Source: Lindgomyces ingoldianus (lineage: Eukaryota; Ascomycota; Dothideomycetes; Pleosporales; Lindgomycetaceae). From it: a stretch of 64,000 nt of DNA. The notes under the pieces are model-generated. The model saw nothing but the letters and a program-made list of their open reading frames with translations. It was not told the origin of the DNA and did not search any database. The DNA lies in contig NW_022985201.1 in the NCBI RefSeq assembly GCF_010093535.1, positions 310,623 to 374,622 on the forward strand, given 5' to 3'. Both the position numbers and the translations under genes were made by a program. Positions 35,425 to 46,600 of this stretch are shown here, in pieces (position 1 is the first letter of the stretch; the number at the start of each line of letters is the position of its first letter).

Positions 35425-35864
35425 GTTAAGATATGGTCAGGGCTGATACAGGGACCCTTTGGATAGGTTCTAAGCGGCCCGAGATGGAACAATTTATAAG
35501 AATTGTTACACTATCCTAGTTTAGCTAAAAATAGAGCCGACATACCCTACCTTGCTTCTCTAGCTCTACATAGTAGTAGAGACAGTGCTTGTTATTATAT
35601 TAAACTAAGATTAATCCTATTTTAGCTAGAGAACAGCAACATAATATTCAAGTTAAACTAAGTAATTAGCCTATGTACTTAATTTACTAATAACTACTAA
35701 CTAAGTAATTAGCCTATAAGCTTAATTTACTAACAAATATCTACTAAACAACTATTATATAACTAAGTAGAGCTTTTAGTTTCTATTTTTCTTAGTTCTT
35801 TTTATTATATAAAGATGTGTCTATGTAGTTTTTACTATTTTTTAAGTTCTTTCTACATGTTAAC

Positions 35865-36110
35865 CTTATTATTAAATAATTGTGTAAAGTGCGTTTAAAA
35901 AGAAAGTTACTATAATGATTTCATTTCTAATGCTGCCTAGAAGCGTTTAGAGAAAAAGTAAAAGCAGTTACTTGATAACATAAAAAATACACACATGTAA
36001 TAGAAAGTAATTCTTAAGCACTAAGAGTAGAAGGTAGAGAAAGCTTTTAAGTAGTAAAGGCCCTAAAGCAGCTTTAATTAATATAGGTGTAAAAAGGTGA
36101 ATTATAAAAA
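35865..36110 (+). pseudogene. Antisense C-x2-C ORF of element J (broken)
   Basis: Plus-strand L-N-N-C-V-K-C-V-stop-K-E-S-Y-Y-N-D-F. The third cysteine is Y and the TAA replaces a K/R/Q codon. Interrupted by D2 and resuming at about 37,990. Third LTR family in the window with this motif next to its 3' LTR. Confidence 0.5.
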
Positions 36111-36116
36111 CAGTTA

Positions 36117-37973
36117 ACGTACCTAACAGGTTGGTTGGCCACACGGGTTAGCCGGCCACTTTTGCTAAGCCCCTACTAAAACTACTCTATTCTAGCGCAA
36201 AACAGCCTACTTTAGCCCTGTATAAAGTAATATAACATAAGATATTATTTAAAGTCTACTTCTACTACTTACTCACATATATGTAAGTTATGCCTAGTCT
36301 AATTACACTACCTATATTACCTTTAACTTAGCCTACTTTTTTTAGCACACACTTATGTCTTTAGCTTTTTCCTATTACTACGCGCTTTAAACTCCTTTAG
36401 AGTAGTTAAATAAGCTTTATTCTTAACTATTAAAGTCTTTTCTGCCTAAATTTGCTTTTTTTTATATAATTTATGTTACATAGCAGCTTTATTTACTACT
36501 TAAAGCTTTATAATCTTCTTTTACACTAATACTAGCTTATGTGTAATAATTACTGCTCTTTTTAAAACTTTTTTAAAAGCCTTTACTATAGACATTAGTA
36601 AGCTATTTATGTGCCTTTAAATTTTTACTTTTATAAGTATTAATTATAACTTAAATTTAAGAGTATTACTTAGGGTTTACAACTACTAGGGCTTATTATT
36701 AATAAGTAGTAGTAGTAATAGAGTATATATCTAGATATTAAGGGCTATTTTAACTTATTTTAAGTTAAATAGGACTAAACTAGCGCCTTAAAACCCTTTT
36801 TAGATATTACTAAAAGTAATTAGTTACTACATTATAAGTGTATATAAAGCATATTAGAAACTTAAGTTTTATAATATAAGTAATTTAGTTATGTATAAGA
36901 TCTTTAGCTTAGCGCTTATACACTTTTTTAAAAAAGGCAAAATAACTTATATTAAAAGGCTATAAAAAGTGTAATAAGTGTAAAGGCATATAAATAGTAA
37001 TAATTTTATTTTTTTATAGTACTACTAAAAATTAAGTTATAGCTTTTATAGCTATTAATAATAAAAAGCTAATAAGCGCTTATAACTTTTTTTTAATATG
37101 CTTATTAAAGTGCTTTAACTACTATAGCCTAAGCTTATTTATTATCTAGCTGTTCTTAGAGACTATAATAACCTAGTTTTAAAGTAGATTCTTTTTTTAT
37201 ACTAAGTAAAAAAGTAATAGCAGCTCTTAAAAATAATAAAAAGTAAAATAGCTTACTTTATTATGTTAATGCTTTAAATAACTATTATCTACTTTCTATT
37301 ACTTTACTGTATTACCTTTAGCTGTCTTTATTTTTTTAAAGCTGTAATAACTGCTTTAGTTAATATCTAGCTTATTATAAAGCCTAACTTATTAAAGTTA
37401 TACATGTCTTTATTTTAGATACTATACTTAGCTTTTATATTAGCTACTAAGTAAAACTAGCCCTAGATAACTTTTAAATTTTTATAAAGTGCTTTTTTAT
37501 AATTATACTTATAATTAAACTTTATTATAAACTTAAAGCAGTGCTTAACTTATATACTAGGCTAGTTTAAGCTAACCTAGCCTAGATTACACTCTGCGCG
37601 TAAGGAATTAGCTATATTAGCTATAGCTATAAGCCTAAAAAGAAATCTGTGTGTAATAAGCTTATGTACTTAATAACTACTTTTTTTTAAGCTTAGTTAG
37701 ATTCCTTAATTTAGGCTAGCATTTTACTTATAAAGGCTGTCTAGTGTGTTAATTACTTAGTGTTATATAAAAAACATTATAGATAGCTACAGCGTGTTAT
37801 AAGAAAAGTTTTAAGTCTTATTTAAAAGCTTAAAAAGTAAGCTGTATCTAACGTTCTTTAAAAAATTTAATCTAGTGTTATTGTTAAGGCATTATGTAGA
37901 TAGTTAGAGTGTAGTAGAGGCTTAGCAAAAGTGGCTAGCTAACCTGTGTGGCCGGCTAACCTGTTAGGTACGT
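36117..37973 (-). mobile_element. pogo/Fot1-like DNA transposon D2, RIP-inactivated
   Basis: 1,857 bp, flanked by TA (36,115-36,116 and 37,974-37,975). Same TIRs and minus-strand transposase remnant as D1, closely similar throughout. Nested in element J. Confidence 0.85.
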
Positions 37974-38217
37974 TAAACCTTTTAAAAAAATTAAAAAGTA
38001 AAGTATTTTAAAAAAGACTTATTATTATTAAATAAGATTAAAGTGCTAAAAGTAAAAGCTTACAGTTCTTTCTTTTAGCTTATATTATAGAATTATTAAC
38101 TTCCTACATTACAGCTATCTAATAGTGTTGTTATTAAGCTTAAAAAGGTTATTATTAATCTTTATATTAAATAGTAAGTACTTTTTTAAGACTTATACAT
38201 CTATTCCTTTCTTAAAG

Positions 38218-38396
38218 ATTAGTTTAACTCCCCTGCCTATACCTAGAAGAAAGGACAAACTACGTTGCTGCATCCGCAGACCTATACACAAGCTACAAGA
38301 ACTGTACACTCTTGCAGACCCGTCACCCTCTTCTATTCTCGTCACCACCCCTCCTCAGCCGTAGTACCACGTGACCGCATCACAAAGTAAGTAACG
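38218..38396. other. Small GC-balanced island of unknown origin
   Basis: About 180 bp with CCC, TCA, TCG and CCG contexts that are missing from the DNA on both sides (for example CCGTCACCCTC and CCACGTGACCGCATCAC). A plus-strand frame (38,125-38,364) runs through it, but half of that frame is AT-rich repeat, so I do not call it a gene. It may be unique DNA caught between elements, or an unmutated end of J. Confidence 0.5.
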
Positions 38397-38692
38397 TAAC
38401 AGTAAGCAACTCGCTTATAGTGTACGTTAGCTATGTATAAAGTTTTTTTTAAAAAAAATTAAATAACTAATATATTAAATAACTTATAGAGGCTAAATAA
38501 TAAAAAGAAGTAGGTAATTATTAAGTATATACTTACACTAGATATGTAAGAATTTTTCTTTTAGCTAGTAGCTATAGCTAATATAGCTAATTCTTTACAC
38601 GCTAAGTGTAATCTAGGCTATGTTATTATAAACTAGCCTAGTATGTTTATAAAGTGTTATATAAAGCTTAAAGTAAAGTTTTAAGTGTAAGT
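38397..38692. mobile_element. C-family pogo fragments
   Basis: A right TIR piece (GCAACTCGCTTATAGTGTACGT at 38,404-38,427, TA after it) is followed by the interior of a C left arm without its TIR, including the helix-turn-helix region (38,575-38,620). Cut at TAAGT (38,688-38,692) by a short LTR. Confidence 0.6.
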
Positions 38693-38913
38693 TGTAATAA
38701 AGTAGGCGCTTTACCTGCTAAGTTAATACTATACAACTTACTCTACTATACTAAAAGATACGTATAAGAATACTTAAGCTAAGTATTCTTACATAGTATA
38801 ATATATATAGATAATGCTAGGGCTAGCACTAGTACTAGCGGTTGTCTCTAGTCTAGCCTAAACCTCTATAAGCAAGAGAAGGCTACGTAGTTAACTGTGT
38901 CTACCTTGTTATA
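38693..38913 (+). mobile_element. Short solo LTR I1
   Basis: 221 bp. It starts TGTAATAAAGTAGGCGC and ends in TTGTTATA (TTGTTACA in the second copy at 59,572-59,795). It contains a TATA-rich stretch (AGTATAATATATATAG) and the hairpin AATACTTAAGCTAAGTATT. It is preceded by TAAGT, but the right flank has been lost or rearranged. Confidence 0.7.
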
Positions 38914-39023
38914 ATAATCTAAACTAAATTAAGCACATATTAGACTTAAACATAGTTAAACAAATAATTAATGTAGTATTATTAATAAGGCTGTTACTAG
39001 TAAAAGAAAGTTTTCTAATATAA
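38914..39023 (-). mobile_element. Internal end of an F-type element
   Basis: Matches 34,725-34,833, the internal sequence just left of LTR-F2, and leads into LTR-F3. Confidence 0.6.
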
Positions 39024-39139
39024 TGTAACAGCATAGGCAAGACAATAGGTCTAATGCGGTATAAATCTACTTAGAAGCATATAGAAGTGTGTAGCGACTT
39101 AGAAACCTAGGAATGCTATTAACACCTATAGGCCTTGTA

Positions 39140-41571
39140 CAGTCGCCTACTAAAAGTCATTAGCCACTCAACGATCTAAGCTCTGCAGGGGTATAGTTAT
39201 CCTATTTAGGAAAGAGGTTACTTAACTAATTGCTACCTAAATTAAAAGATTTTTGTTTCTATAAGAAGCCTATGTTAAGGCCTATCTTCTAGTGTTATAG
39301 TTAATTAATAGTAAGTTAACCTACTTTTATTTTAGATAACTTCCTTTATGCGCTTTAACTAGCTTAGAATACTCTTTCTATAATTAGCTAGTGTAATCTT
39401 TGCCTATTTCTTTTTAAGAATATCTACTATCTGCTTACAAGTAGTAATATATGTTTATTACTTTAAAATGCAGAGCTTTATAATCTACTAGAGGTTCTTA
39501 ATTAGGTTTAAATTAGAACTTTATAAAAGCTAATTTATCTATATTATGCTATAGTTGTTTATATACTTTTAGATAGCCTTTGCAGTATAAATAGGGGCTC
39601 TATCCTGCATTTATATGCTAATACCGCGTTTCTCTGTAAGCTGCTTATAGAATAGAATGCTAACGTTGTGCAGAATTTAGTAGTATTTACTAGCATTATT
39701 CTACTTGCCTTTCTAGTTAATAAACAGCTTTAATTTAAAATTAAAAGAGATTACACTAAATATAAAGACTATAGTTCTTCTAGACTTAAATGTAGGCTTT
39801 AGGTACTAACTCTTATACGCTTTTCTATGCTGCTAACATACATATAGAGGTCTAGTGTCTAAGCTAACTTTAAATGTTGCTTTATTATAATAGGCTATGT
39901 AAGCTATGTTACTACTCTTGTTATATTAATAAATTTAAGTAAAGTAGAGTTGTTTTTCTTTATGTACAGCTAAAAGCTAAAGCTTATAACATAGACAGAA
40001 GGCATAGTACTTATATTTTATAAGGTATCTTCTTATAGTACTAGCATAGATGCAGCAGTAGGTTTTAGATAGTGTTATAATAGTCTAGAGCGTAGTAAAA
40101 GGATTATTTACTGCCTAGCAAATTAAATGCCTTTTAGCGCGTTTATTAAGCTTTAGAGGCTAGCCTATACGCAGGGCTTTTGTATAGATAGGCTAGGGCT
40201 GCTTGCGCAGCTAGCAGATGTTATATGTAACTGTTAACTTAGAAATGCTAAGATAACTTAAAATTTTGCTAGCGCTTACACTATAACGTACTTTATGGGC
40301 GAGTTGCTCACACACCTGAGTTGCTTACTTTTGCTAAGACCCTACTAAACCACCCTTTCTACACTAATGCATTCCCTACAACACTACTTAGACGCGCTAA
40401 AAGAACATTAGATACAGCTTACACTCTAAGCTTTTAAATAAGACATAAAACTCTTAAAGAAATATACTATAGCTATATGTAAGGTCCTATAAAAGATAAT
40501 AAATAACTATAGCGCTAGACAACCTTTATAAGCTAATTCTACAGCTAAATTATAGAAGCTAGGCAATAAAAAGAAGCAGGTAATTGTTAAGACTATACTT
40601 AAGCTATATGCGCAAGGAATTTCCCCTTAGATAGCATTTATAGCTAATATAGCTAATTCTTTGCGCGCTAAGCGTAATCTAGGCTATGTTTACATAAACT
40701 AGCCTAGTATGTTTATAAAGTGTTATTTAGAGCTTAAAGTAAAGTTTTAAGCGCAAGTATAGTTAAGAGATATCTAGCTAATTATAAACCCTATCTTACT
40801 AAAGTTGTACATGTTATTATTCTAGATGCTATACTTAGCTTTAATATTCTCTACAAGGCTAAACCTGCCCTAAATTACCCTAGGACTCTTGTAGAGGGCT
40901 CTCTTATAGTTATACTTACACTTAAACATTACTTTAAGCTCTAAATAACACTTTACAAACATACTAGGCTAGTTTATGCAAACATAGCCTAGATTACGCT
41001 TAGCGCGTAAAGAATTAGCTATATTAGCTATAAATGCTATCTAAGGGGAAATTCCTTGTGCATATAGCTTAAGTATAGTCTTAATAATTACCTGCTCCTT
41101 TTTATTGCCTAGCCTTTATAATTTAGCTGTAAAATTAGCTTATAAAGGTTGTCTAGCGCTGTAGTTATTTATTGTCTTTTATAGGACTTTATATATAGCT
41201 ACAGCACATTTCTTTAAGAGTTTTATGTCTTATTTAAAAGCTTAGAGCGTAAGCTGTATCTAACATTCTTTTAGCGCGTCTAAGTAGTGTTGTGGGGAAT
41301 GCATTAGTGTAGGAAGAGTAGTTTAGTGGGGTCTTAGCAAAAGTAAGCGACTTAGGTGTGTGAGCAACTCGCCCATGAAGTACGTTAAAGGTAGAATTAC
41401 TATATTATATTAATAGTAGACTTAGATAGCTCTTTACGCAAGGTTTTATTTGCTTTTATAACTATTAAAAAAGGTAGTAATTTAATTAAGTTACAATTAA
41501 TTAAAATTAAAGCATTGTAAGGTGGCCTAGGCCTCTCGCTAAAGTGGCCAATCACTTTTGGTAGGCGACTG
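39140..41571 (-). mobile_element. Tc1/mariner-like element G, RIP-inactivated
   Basis: TIRs CAGTCGCCTACTAAAAGT and ACTTTTGGTAGGCGACTG, inserted at TA (39,138-39,139 and 41,572-41,573). Length without the nested C3 is about 1,330 bp, usual for Tc1-like elements. The minus strand shows transposase remnants: Q-D-R-A-P-I-Y-T-A-K-A at about 39,576-39,610 (the Q-D-G-A-P-I-H region before the second catalytic D) and S-S-N-L-N-L-I-K-N-L near 39,491-39,520 (S-P-D-L-N-P-I-E-N-L in Tc1). Stops are numerous. Confidence 0.85.
40286..41385. mobile_element. Palindromic pogo-derived element C3
   Basis: 1,100 bp, TA flanks (40,284-40,285 and 41,386-41,387), long mirrored arms and spacer as in C1 and C2, the spacer oriented as in C2. 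Nested in G. Confidence 0.88.
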
Positions 41572-41599
41572 TACAAAAGGATATTAGAAAACTACTAAG

Positions 41600-41728
41600 T
41601 CTAAGGACGGAGCTCTGTACCACTACGCTAATACAACTAAAAAGGTGCGAATAATCAACCAACAGTTAATTATTGCGTATAGAATAGTATATATACCCGT
41701 CGCACGTAAGCGCCATCTCGGCCTTACA
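41600..41728 (-). mobile_element. Very short solo LTR H1
   Basis: 129 bp, flanked by CTAAG at 41,595-41,599 and 41,729-41,733. On the minus strand it starts TGTAAGGCCGAGATGGCGC and has a GGTATATATACTATTC promoter-like stretch. Its segment TTAGCGTAGTGGTA resembles a tRNA A box, but no B box is present. The 5-bp duplication and TG start fit a solo LTR. Inserted into LTR-F3. Confidence 0.7.
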
Positions 41729-41902
41729 CTAAGCTGGCTACAGGGGAGAGGTGCGACTAAATACTTGGGGGAATAGGGGTACAGCAGGGGCCAGAGTAGG
41801 GTCGGAGCAGATACGAGGAACCTTCGGATGTCGGTTCGCCGAGATGGAACGATTCGTGTGAATCGTTACAGTTAGAGAGTTGCATTAAAGTGTAGTTATA
41901 AG

Positions 41903-42028
41903 TGTAAAGCTAAGATGGCGCTTACGCACGACAGGTATATATACTATTCTGTACGCAGATCAACTGTTGGTTGATTATTCGCACCTTTTAGTTGTATTAG
42001 CGCAGTGGTACAGAGCTCTGTTCTTATA
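41903..42028 (+). mobile_element. Very short solo LTR H2
   Basis: 126 bp in inverse orientation to H1, flanked by ATAAG at 41,898-41,902 and 42,029-42,033. Starts TGTAAAGCTAAGATGGCGC. H1 and H2 lie only 174 bp apart as inverted copies. Confidence 0.7.
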
Positions 42029-42033
42029 ATAAG

Positions 42034-42295
42034 GTAATTATAATATCTTGTGCAGGACTTAGTAACACAATACTTTACAAAATCTTATTAAAAACAGGCT
42101 ATAAAAATGTTAGAATATAGCTAGAATCTGTCTCTATTACCTATTAGAATCTAAGCTAGTTTACATGTACAGCAGTAGAGCTAAAGTAGTTCTTAGCTAA
42201 GCGAGTGCATAGTAGAGGAGGTTTGTAATTACTATATTACCTAAAAAATTACAAAAGTCTTTTAGACAGCTAGACAGAGAAAGCGTTTTTAAGTC
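42034..42295. other. AT-rich edge of the repeat block
   Basis: Partly RIP-like sequence with no recognised element. It fades into GC-balanced DNA at about 42,290-42,310. Confidence 0.4.
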
Positions 42296-43299
42296 CCTAA
42301 TTAGTTGGCCTTGTCATCGGAGGAGCTAGTTGGGGTCCCCCTCCTGGTTGCAGGGGGAGGGTCCTTAGGGGCTCTGAGCTTCTCTACACAGTCGGCTGAG
42401 CACCTGAGATAACCCTCTACTTGGGCTAGGTTCACTCCCTCGGTCAGTCATTCACGATCTCTTACCCCAGTTAACCTTGTGATATGTTGCTTCCAAGGGC
42501 CGTTTTGCCGTCAACCGCGGCTTATCCGCTATTCGACAACTCATTTGGCGCGATAGACTTCGGATTACAAAAGGTAGAGTTCTAGAGCTACCCAAGTGGA
42601 AGGACGGGAGTTATCTTATAATCAACAGCCGACTTTAACACTGATTCATAATTGGATCGGGGCTATGGAACAAGGGCTTACATTCATGTTAGCCATCCAA
42701 ATCGGTGGTGCTCCATAAGATACTATAAGACAGATACGGGACGAGAGCATTGTGAGCAGCAAGAGAGGGGAAAGAATTGAGCCTTGCTACGCGGTGTTCC
42801 TAATTCAGAGAGGAAATTGAGATAGGAACGGACATTGTGCGACATAGATAGCCCTCCTGGACGATTATGATATCAATATTCCGCTATAGATGGCGATGAT
42901 GAAACCCCCGGTTCCGCCGAAACTCGCCTCTTGATTTCAAATCAGATCGCCCAAACTTGCGACAATAATCGTTTTCCCATGACGCCTAAAATGATGAAAA
43001 GATAATTTTAAGATAGCAACGCGACGCTCAATCAAAAAGATACAAAGAAGGAGTGTCAGACGAGGCGGTAGCTTTCCCTGCCATTGGCTTTGAGCTGGCC
43101 ATAACTGCCGACCAAACCTTCGGTTGGGTGGGATGTTCGGCCCATCGTAGAGATGTACCACCATGGCTGTATCCACCGAGAAGCTTAGAGAATGAGAGGT
43201 GTCGAGATTCGTCTGAGCCTTGCTCGTCTTCTCAAGGACGCTCCAGGCTAGGTCGTGCTCTATCTCCGAATTTGCGATAAAGCGGCTGACATACTTTCT
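42296..43299. other. GC-balanced DNA without recognised gene
   Basis: Base composition returns to about even and TCA, TGA and TGG triplets are common again. Short open frames on both strands show no motif or splice pattern that I trust. Confidence 0.5.
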
Positions 43300-43608
43300 C
43301 TATGAGGGTGGCCGCTCGGATTTCGACAGCAAAGAGCATCGGGCTTTCGAAAACAGCGCCAGCTTGAGCTTTCTGTAGGCTTCAATTGCGGCATCTCTTG
43401 ATGTTGGGTCAGCCTCAGACGTAGATCGAGGTCGAGAGCCCCTCTCTGGCAAGGTGGACGTCCAAGAGGAAATAGTGGATACTCGGCTAGGGGGGAGGAA
43501 GGGATGAGGCGAAGGAGGTGGTGTTGGTATAGTCTGCATTTTTTCGCCGTGGGAAGAAATAAATGGAGATGAGCCAATGGAGGGATCGGTGTATACTGTG
43601 GACGACAT
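43300..43608 (-). CDS. Hypothetical protein, 102 aa (weak)
   Basis: Minus-strand ATG at 43,608 to a TAG at 43,300. The translation is rich in serine and proline (T-P-P-P-S-P-H-P-F near residues 28-36), followed by an arginine/serine segment and a basic helical end (A-A-I-E-A-Y-R-K-L-K-L-A-L-F). The composition looks like a real disordered fungal protein rather than chance sequence. The frame is open about 29 codons upstream without another ATG, so an upstream exon is possible. I do not recognise a family. It stands alone in the 5.9-kb gene-poor left part of the island. Confidence 0.4.
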   Translation of the reverse strand: MSSTVYTDPSIGSSPFISSHGEKMQTIPTPPPSPHPFLPPSRVSTISSWTSTLPERGSRPRSTSEADPTSRDAAIEAYRKLKLALFSKARCSLLSKSERPPS

Positions 43609-46600
43609 ATCAAGGGGAAGCTTCTCCGAAGGAAATGGGGGCAGGTCGGCAGCAATATGAAGGACCTCCACAACAGTCGATTGCAAGAACGACACACGGT
43701 CTTTTTCTTATGGTCCTAGTGATGCAGCGAATTCCTGCAAGATCAACTACCCGGAATTAGTAAAGCGACGTGTTCCTGGATTTCATAAACATGTCGTGGC
43801 GTCCCACCACATCACAGATTGAAACTTGCGGGCACATTGTGTAGGATGCAGCAAGATTAGTGAATCACAAAGAAAAGAATGGCGACATATCGGCTTCCAT
43901 TGGACCGACCAATCAACAACAGGAGCTAGGCCAAGCCTTTCGCCCAGTTTGTGGCTGATTAAAACCACGAGGCCGAGCGCGGATTCAATTTGTCGATTTC
44001 CGGGCATGAGAGTTGCCACAGAATGCAGCAGGAAGCGAAACACAACCGTGGGACGTGGGTTTTTGGCGTTGGTGGTGAGCATTCCAAATTCTACCCATGA
44101 TTCCAAATTAATCCTTATGTCCTCATCCCTAGTTTGGCCTAGCGTAGCCCTCGGAATGCCGCATGTATCAGCATTACTCTTCGAGATGCCTAACACCACC
44201 TAGATATTTTGAATCATGAGGATGAATCTGTTCTGGCGTGGTGGACACGTCTACGTCGCCAAGCACGCCACGGATCAAAGGCTTCCACCAGGCAGGGAAA
44301 TATTCATGGCAGGATTTGCATAACATTCCCTTTGATGAGACCCCACGACTGCACTTCATGCATACATTTCATTTCTTCAAAGGTCAAATTCTCGGTTTGC
44401 GGTCATGCAAGACGGGCCTTAATTTCTTATGATCTTATTGCTTCTGGCGTGTTCAAATACCTTGACATATACCCTAATTGAACTCCCGTCCAACTTTCGA
44501 TCATTCGAGCTTGTTTCCTCGGCCATTCACGTCATACAGGACCCTCGCGGATATACTATTGATGTATTTGCTTCTTGTTGGCCAGGAGCGCCTTGTCAGC
44601 GAAGGATCAACTGCCCCCTGCTAGCTACTGCCCGTTCCACCAGTCTGGTAGAACACGAACGGAGGGAGCCCTATCGACGAAGACTTGCTCTCTTTTTAGA
44701 CCGCCCTTTCACGACGTAGTGGCACTGCATCCGTCTATTATCGATCAGACCTTCTCTTCTCATCGTCTGCTCCGAGCGGCTTACCGATCCGTATTTCAGT
44801 GGGCACCACTCGATGCAAGAAGCCAACAACGATTAAGGTAGTATGAGAGTGCGCATCTGTAGCGCCAGTCCAGCTTCTTTTGTGCGGTACTAGCAGAATA
44901 TTGCGATCATTCCACAGGCGAGGCAGTTAGTATTTGAAATCTGTTGACGGAAGCAAGGGTTCTCGGTGATCGCCATTCGACACTTACTAGGCGGCCAGAC
45001 TTCCATTTTGGAATACGTTCAAGTTCTCCCTCTCCACACTGTTTTGGGTCACCTCCGGCTACGTCGAGAATCCTCTTTTGACATACCCAGTTCATCCCAA
45101 CTTCCAACATGGATTGGTTTAGCGATTAGATAGCTTGGCTTCTAATCTCTCATGGCTATCCAAGTGCAACTCTTTGGTATTTGGTGGATTTCGAGTGCCA
45201 CAGCACCCTTAGACAGAATTATGCTTGCCCTAAAGTTTTCTGAGAGAAAGACGAACTGACGCTGTCGCCCGTCGTTGCTCGAGTGAAGGAAGAAATACTT
45301 CGTGTATCTACCGCCATCCTTTGACATAACGTGTCGAAAGGAACGGAACCCCTGTCCAAGAGGATCAACCAGCCAGCACTCCCCGGTATTTTCTCCGCAT
45401 TAAAAGACCACAGATGACCATTTTTAGTCCTGTGACTTCTGCCAAAGGGCCATGAACGGCGTGTTTACTGCATGTTGACCCTAACGGCTGAATATAACAA
45501 GAACCCGGTTTGAAACAAGAATCGGCTTTCTCATATAACTCGCCGTGTTCCATCAAGAGGTTTAAAAAATGAGATGATGCACTGTCGTTGGTCGTAACAG
45601 GCGCCAACGTGCTGTGAATTTGTCACTCAGTGCACTCTCATGCTAAGGGCGAGCAAGCACTCCTATGATCACTCCTCTATTCCTCGTATTCTAGGCTGTA
45701 TTAACACAGCTGATTAGATGCGACTACAAGCCCATGACGCCTATGAAATTTGGAATTGGCACGAGGTACACAATAGAGGACCAGCGAAACTAGGACGAGA
45801 GGACATTCATTCCGCTGGTTTAAAGCTGATTAACCTAGAATAAGTAGTAATTGCTCACTGATACTTCGCAGAAAGACTAAATTGCAAAAGGGGTATCAAA
45901 AACACTGTATGCTGTAAGAAGATGGATAGTGGAAAAATAACGATTCCGAATATACTTGAGCTCATATTAGCCTGATCTCCGTCTTCTTTCTAGCAGTATT
46001 AGTTGAGTGGCATCCAACTCTCTTTCTTGCCTCATATCTTTACTCAGTTGGTATAAACCGAAGAGCCTGCTCAATCTATTCATTCCGCTCAAACGGGCTC
46101 TTCATCGTGCCCTTACAGGCCTGGGTTCTCTCCCGCGAACTCTCGGAAGACTTACCAACCCCATTATTACCATTTCAGTAACGACCTATGTTCCTGACTC
46201 TGGAAGATGAGACGACCGCCGAAGGTGTACATATACAAAAAGACAATCGTACTCTCATCAAGGTTAATTAGCTACTCTTCTCCTGCAATCTTCACTCGGT
46301 GAATTCCTTCTACGAATTTTGCGGGCACCTCAAGCACCACTCACGAACTCTTGCCATGCCTAGATTGGGCAAAACGATAAGATACCCGCGATAGTTCGGT
46401 ACTTTCGTTCCATCATGGATTTCATTCAACTCTTTGTCCTTAGCCTCCGACGGTAAAACCCTGGGTACCTAAGTGATGCTTAAAAAGGATGCTGAATGAG
46501 TATATCTCACGAAGATGCCGACACGTGTAACAATCCCATGGTTCAACCATGGAGTGGTTAATTTAGTCTTCATCTAACTAACCTCCTGCAAACCCAACAA

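Larger units (their letters stand above)
35425..38217 (-). mobile_element. Gypsy-like element J remnant with F-type LTR end
   Basis: Starts with the last 86 bp of an F-type LTR (to 35,510). The next bases (CTATCCTAG) read on the minus strand as a short purine tract. A plus-strand antisense ORF with L-N-N-C-V-K-C-V lies near 35,870, then coiled-coil-like sequence that resumes after D2 (38,000-38,120) in the same order as in element A. Only this 3' part of the element is present. Confidence 0.65.
39024..41870 (-). mobile_element. LTR-F3 with nested Tc1-like element G, palindrome C3 and short LTR H1
   Basis: F-type LTR starting TGTAACAGCATAGGCAAG and ending AATCGTTACA. Once G (39,140-41,571) and H1 (41,600-41,728) are removed with one copy of each target duplication, about 279 bp remain in the F order, with one copy of the tandem unit. 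The right half (41,734-41,870) is almost undamaged (CGGAGCAGATACGAGG, CGGTTCGCCGAGATGG), while the left part is RIP damaged. Confidence 0.75.

Noticed and set aside
41975..42030. Possible tRNA gene (A-box-like TTAGCGCAGTGGTA)
   Set aside because: No B box, no acceptor-stem pairing, and the segment lies inside an LTR-like repeat with 5-bp duplications.
43783..44203. Overlapping 125- and 138-codon frames on opposite strands
   Set aside because: No family motif, no convincing splice sites, and the two strands cannot both be coding.
45142..45607. Two minus-strand open stretches that might be exons
   Set aside because: The upstream one lacks an ATG (it starts at TTG), the frames differ, and I see no good GT-AG pair joining them.
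46536..46554. Short perfect inverted repeat CCATGGTTCAACCATGG
   Set aside because: Isolated 8-bp arms without T-run or nearby gene; likely chance.
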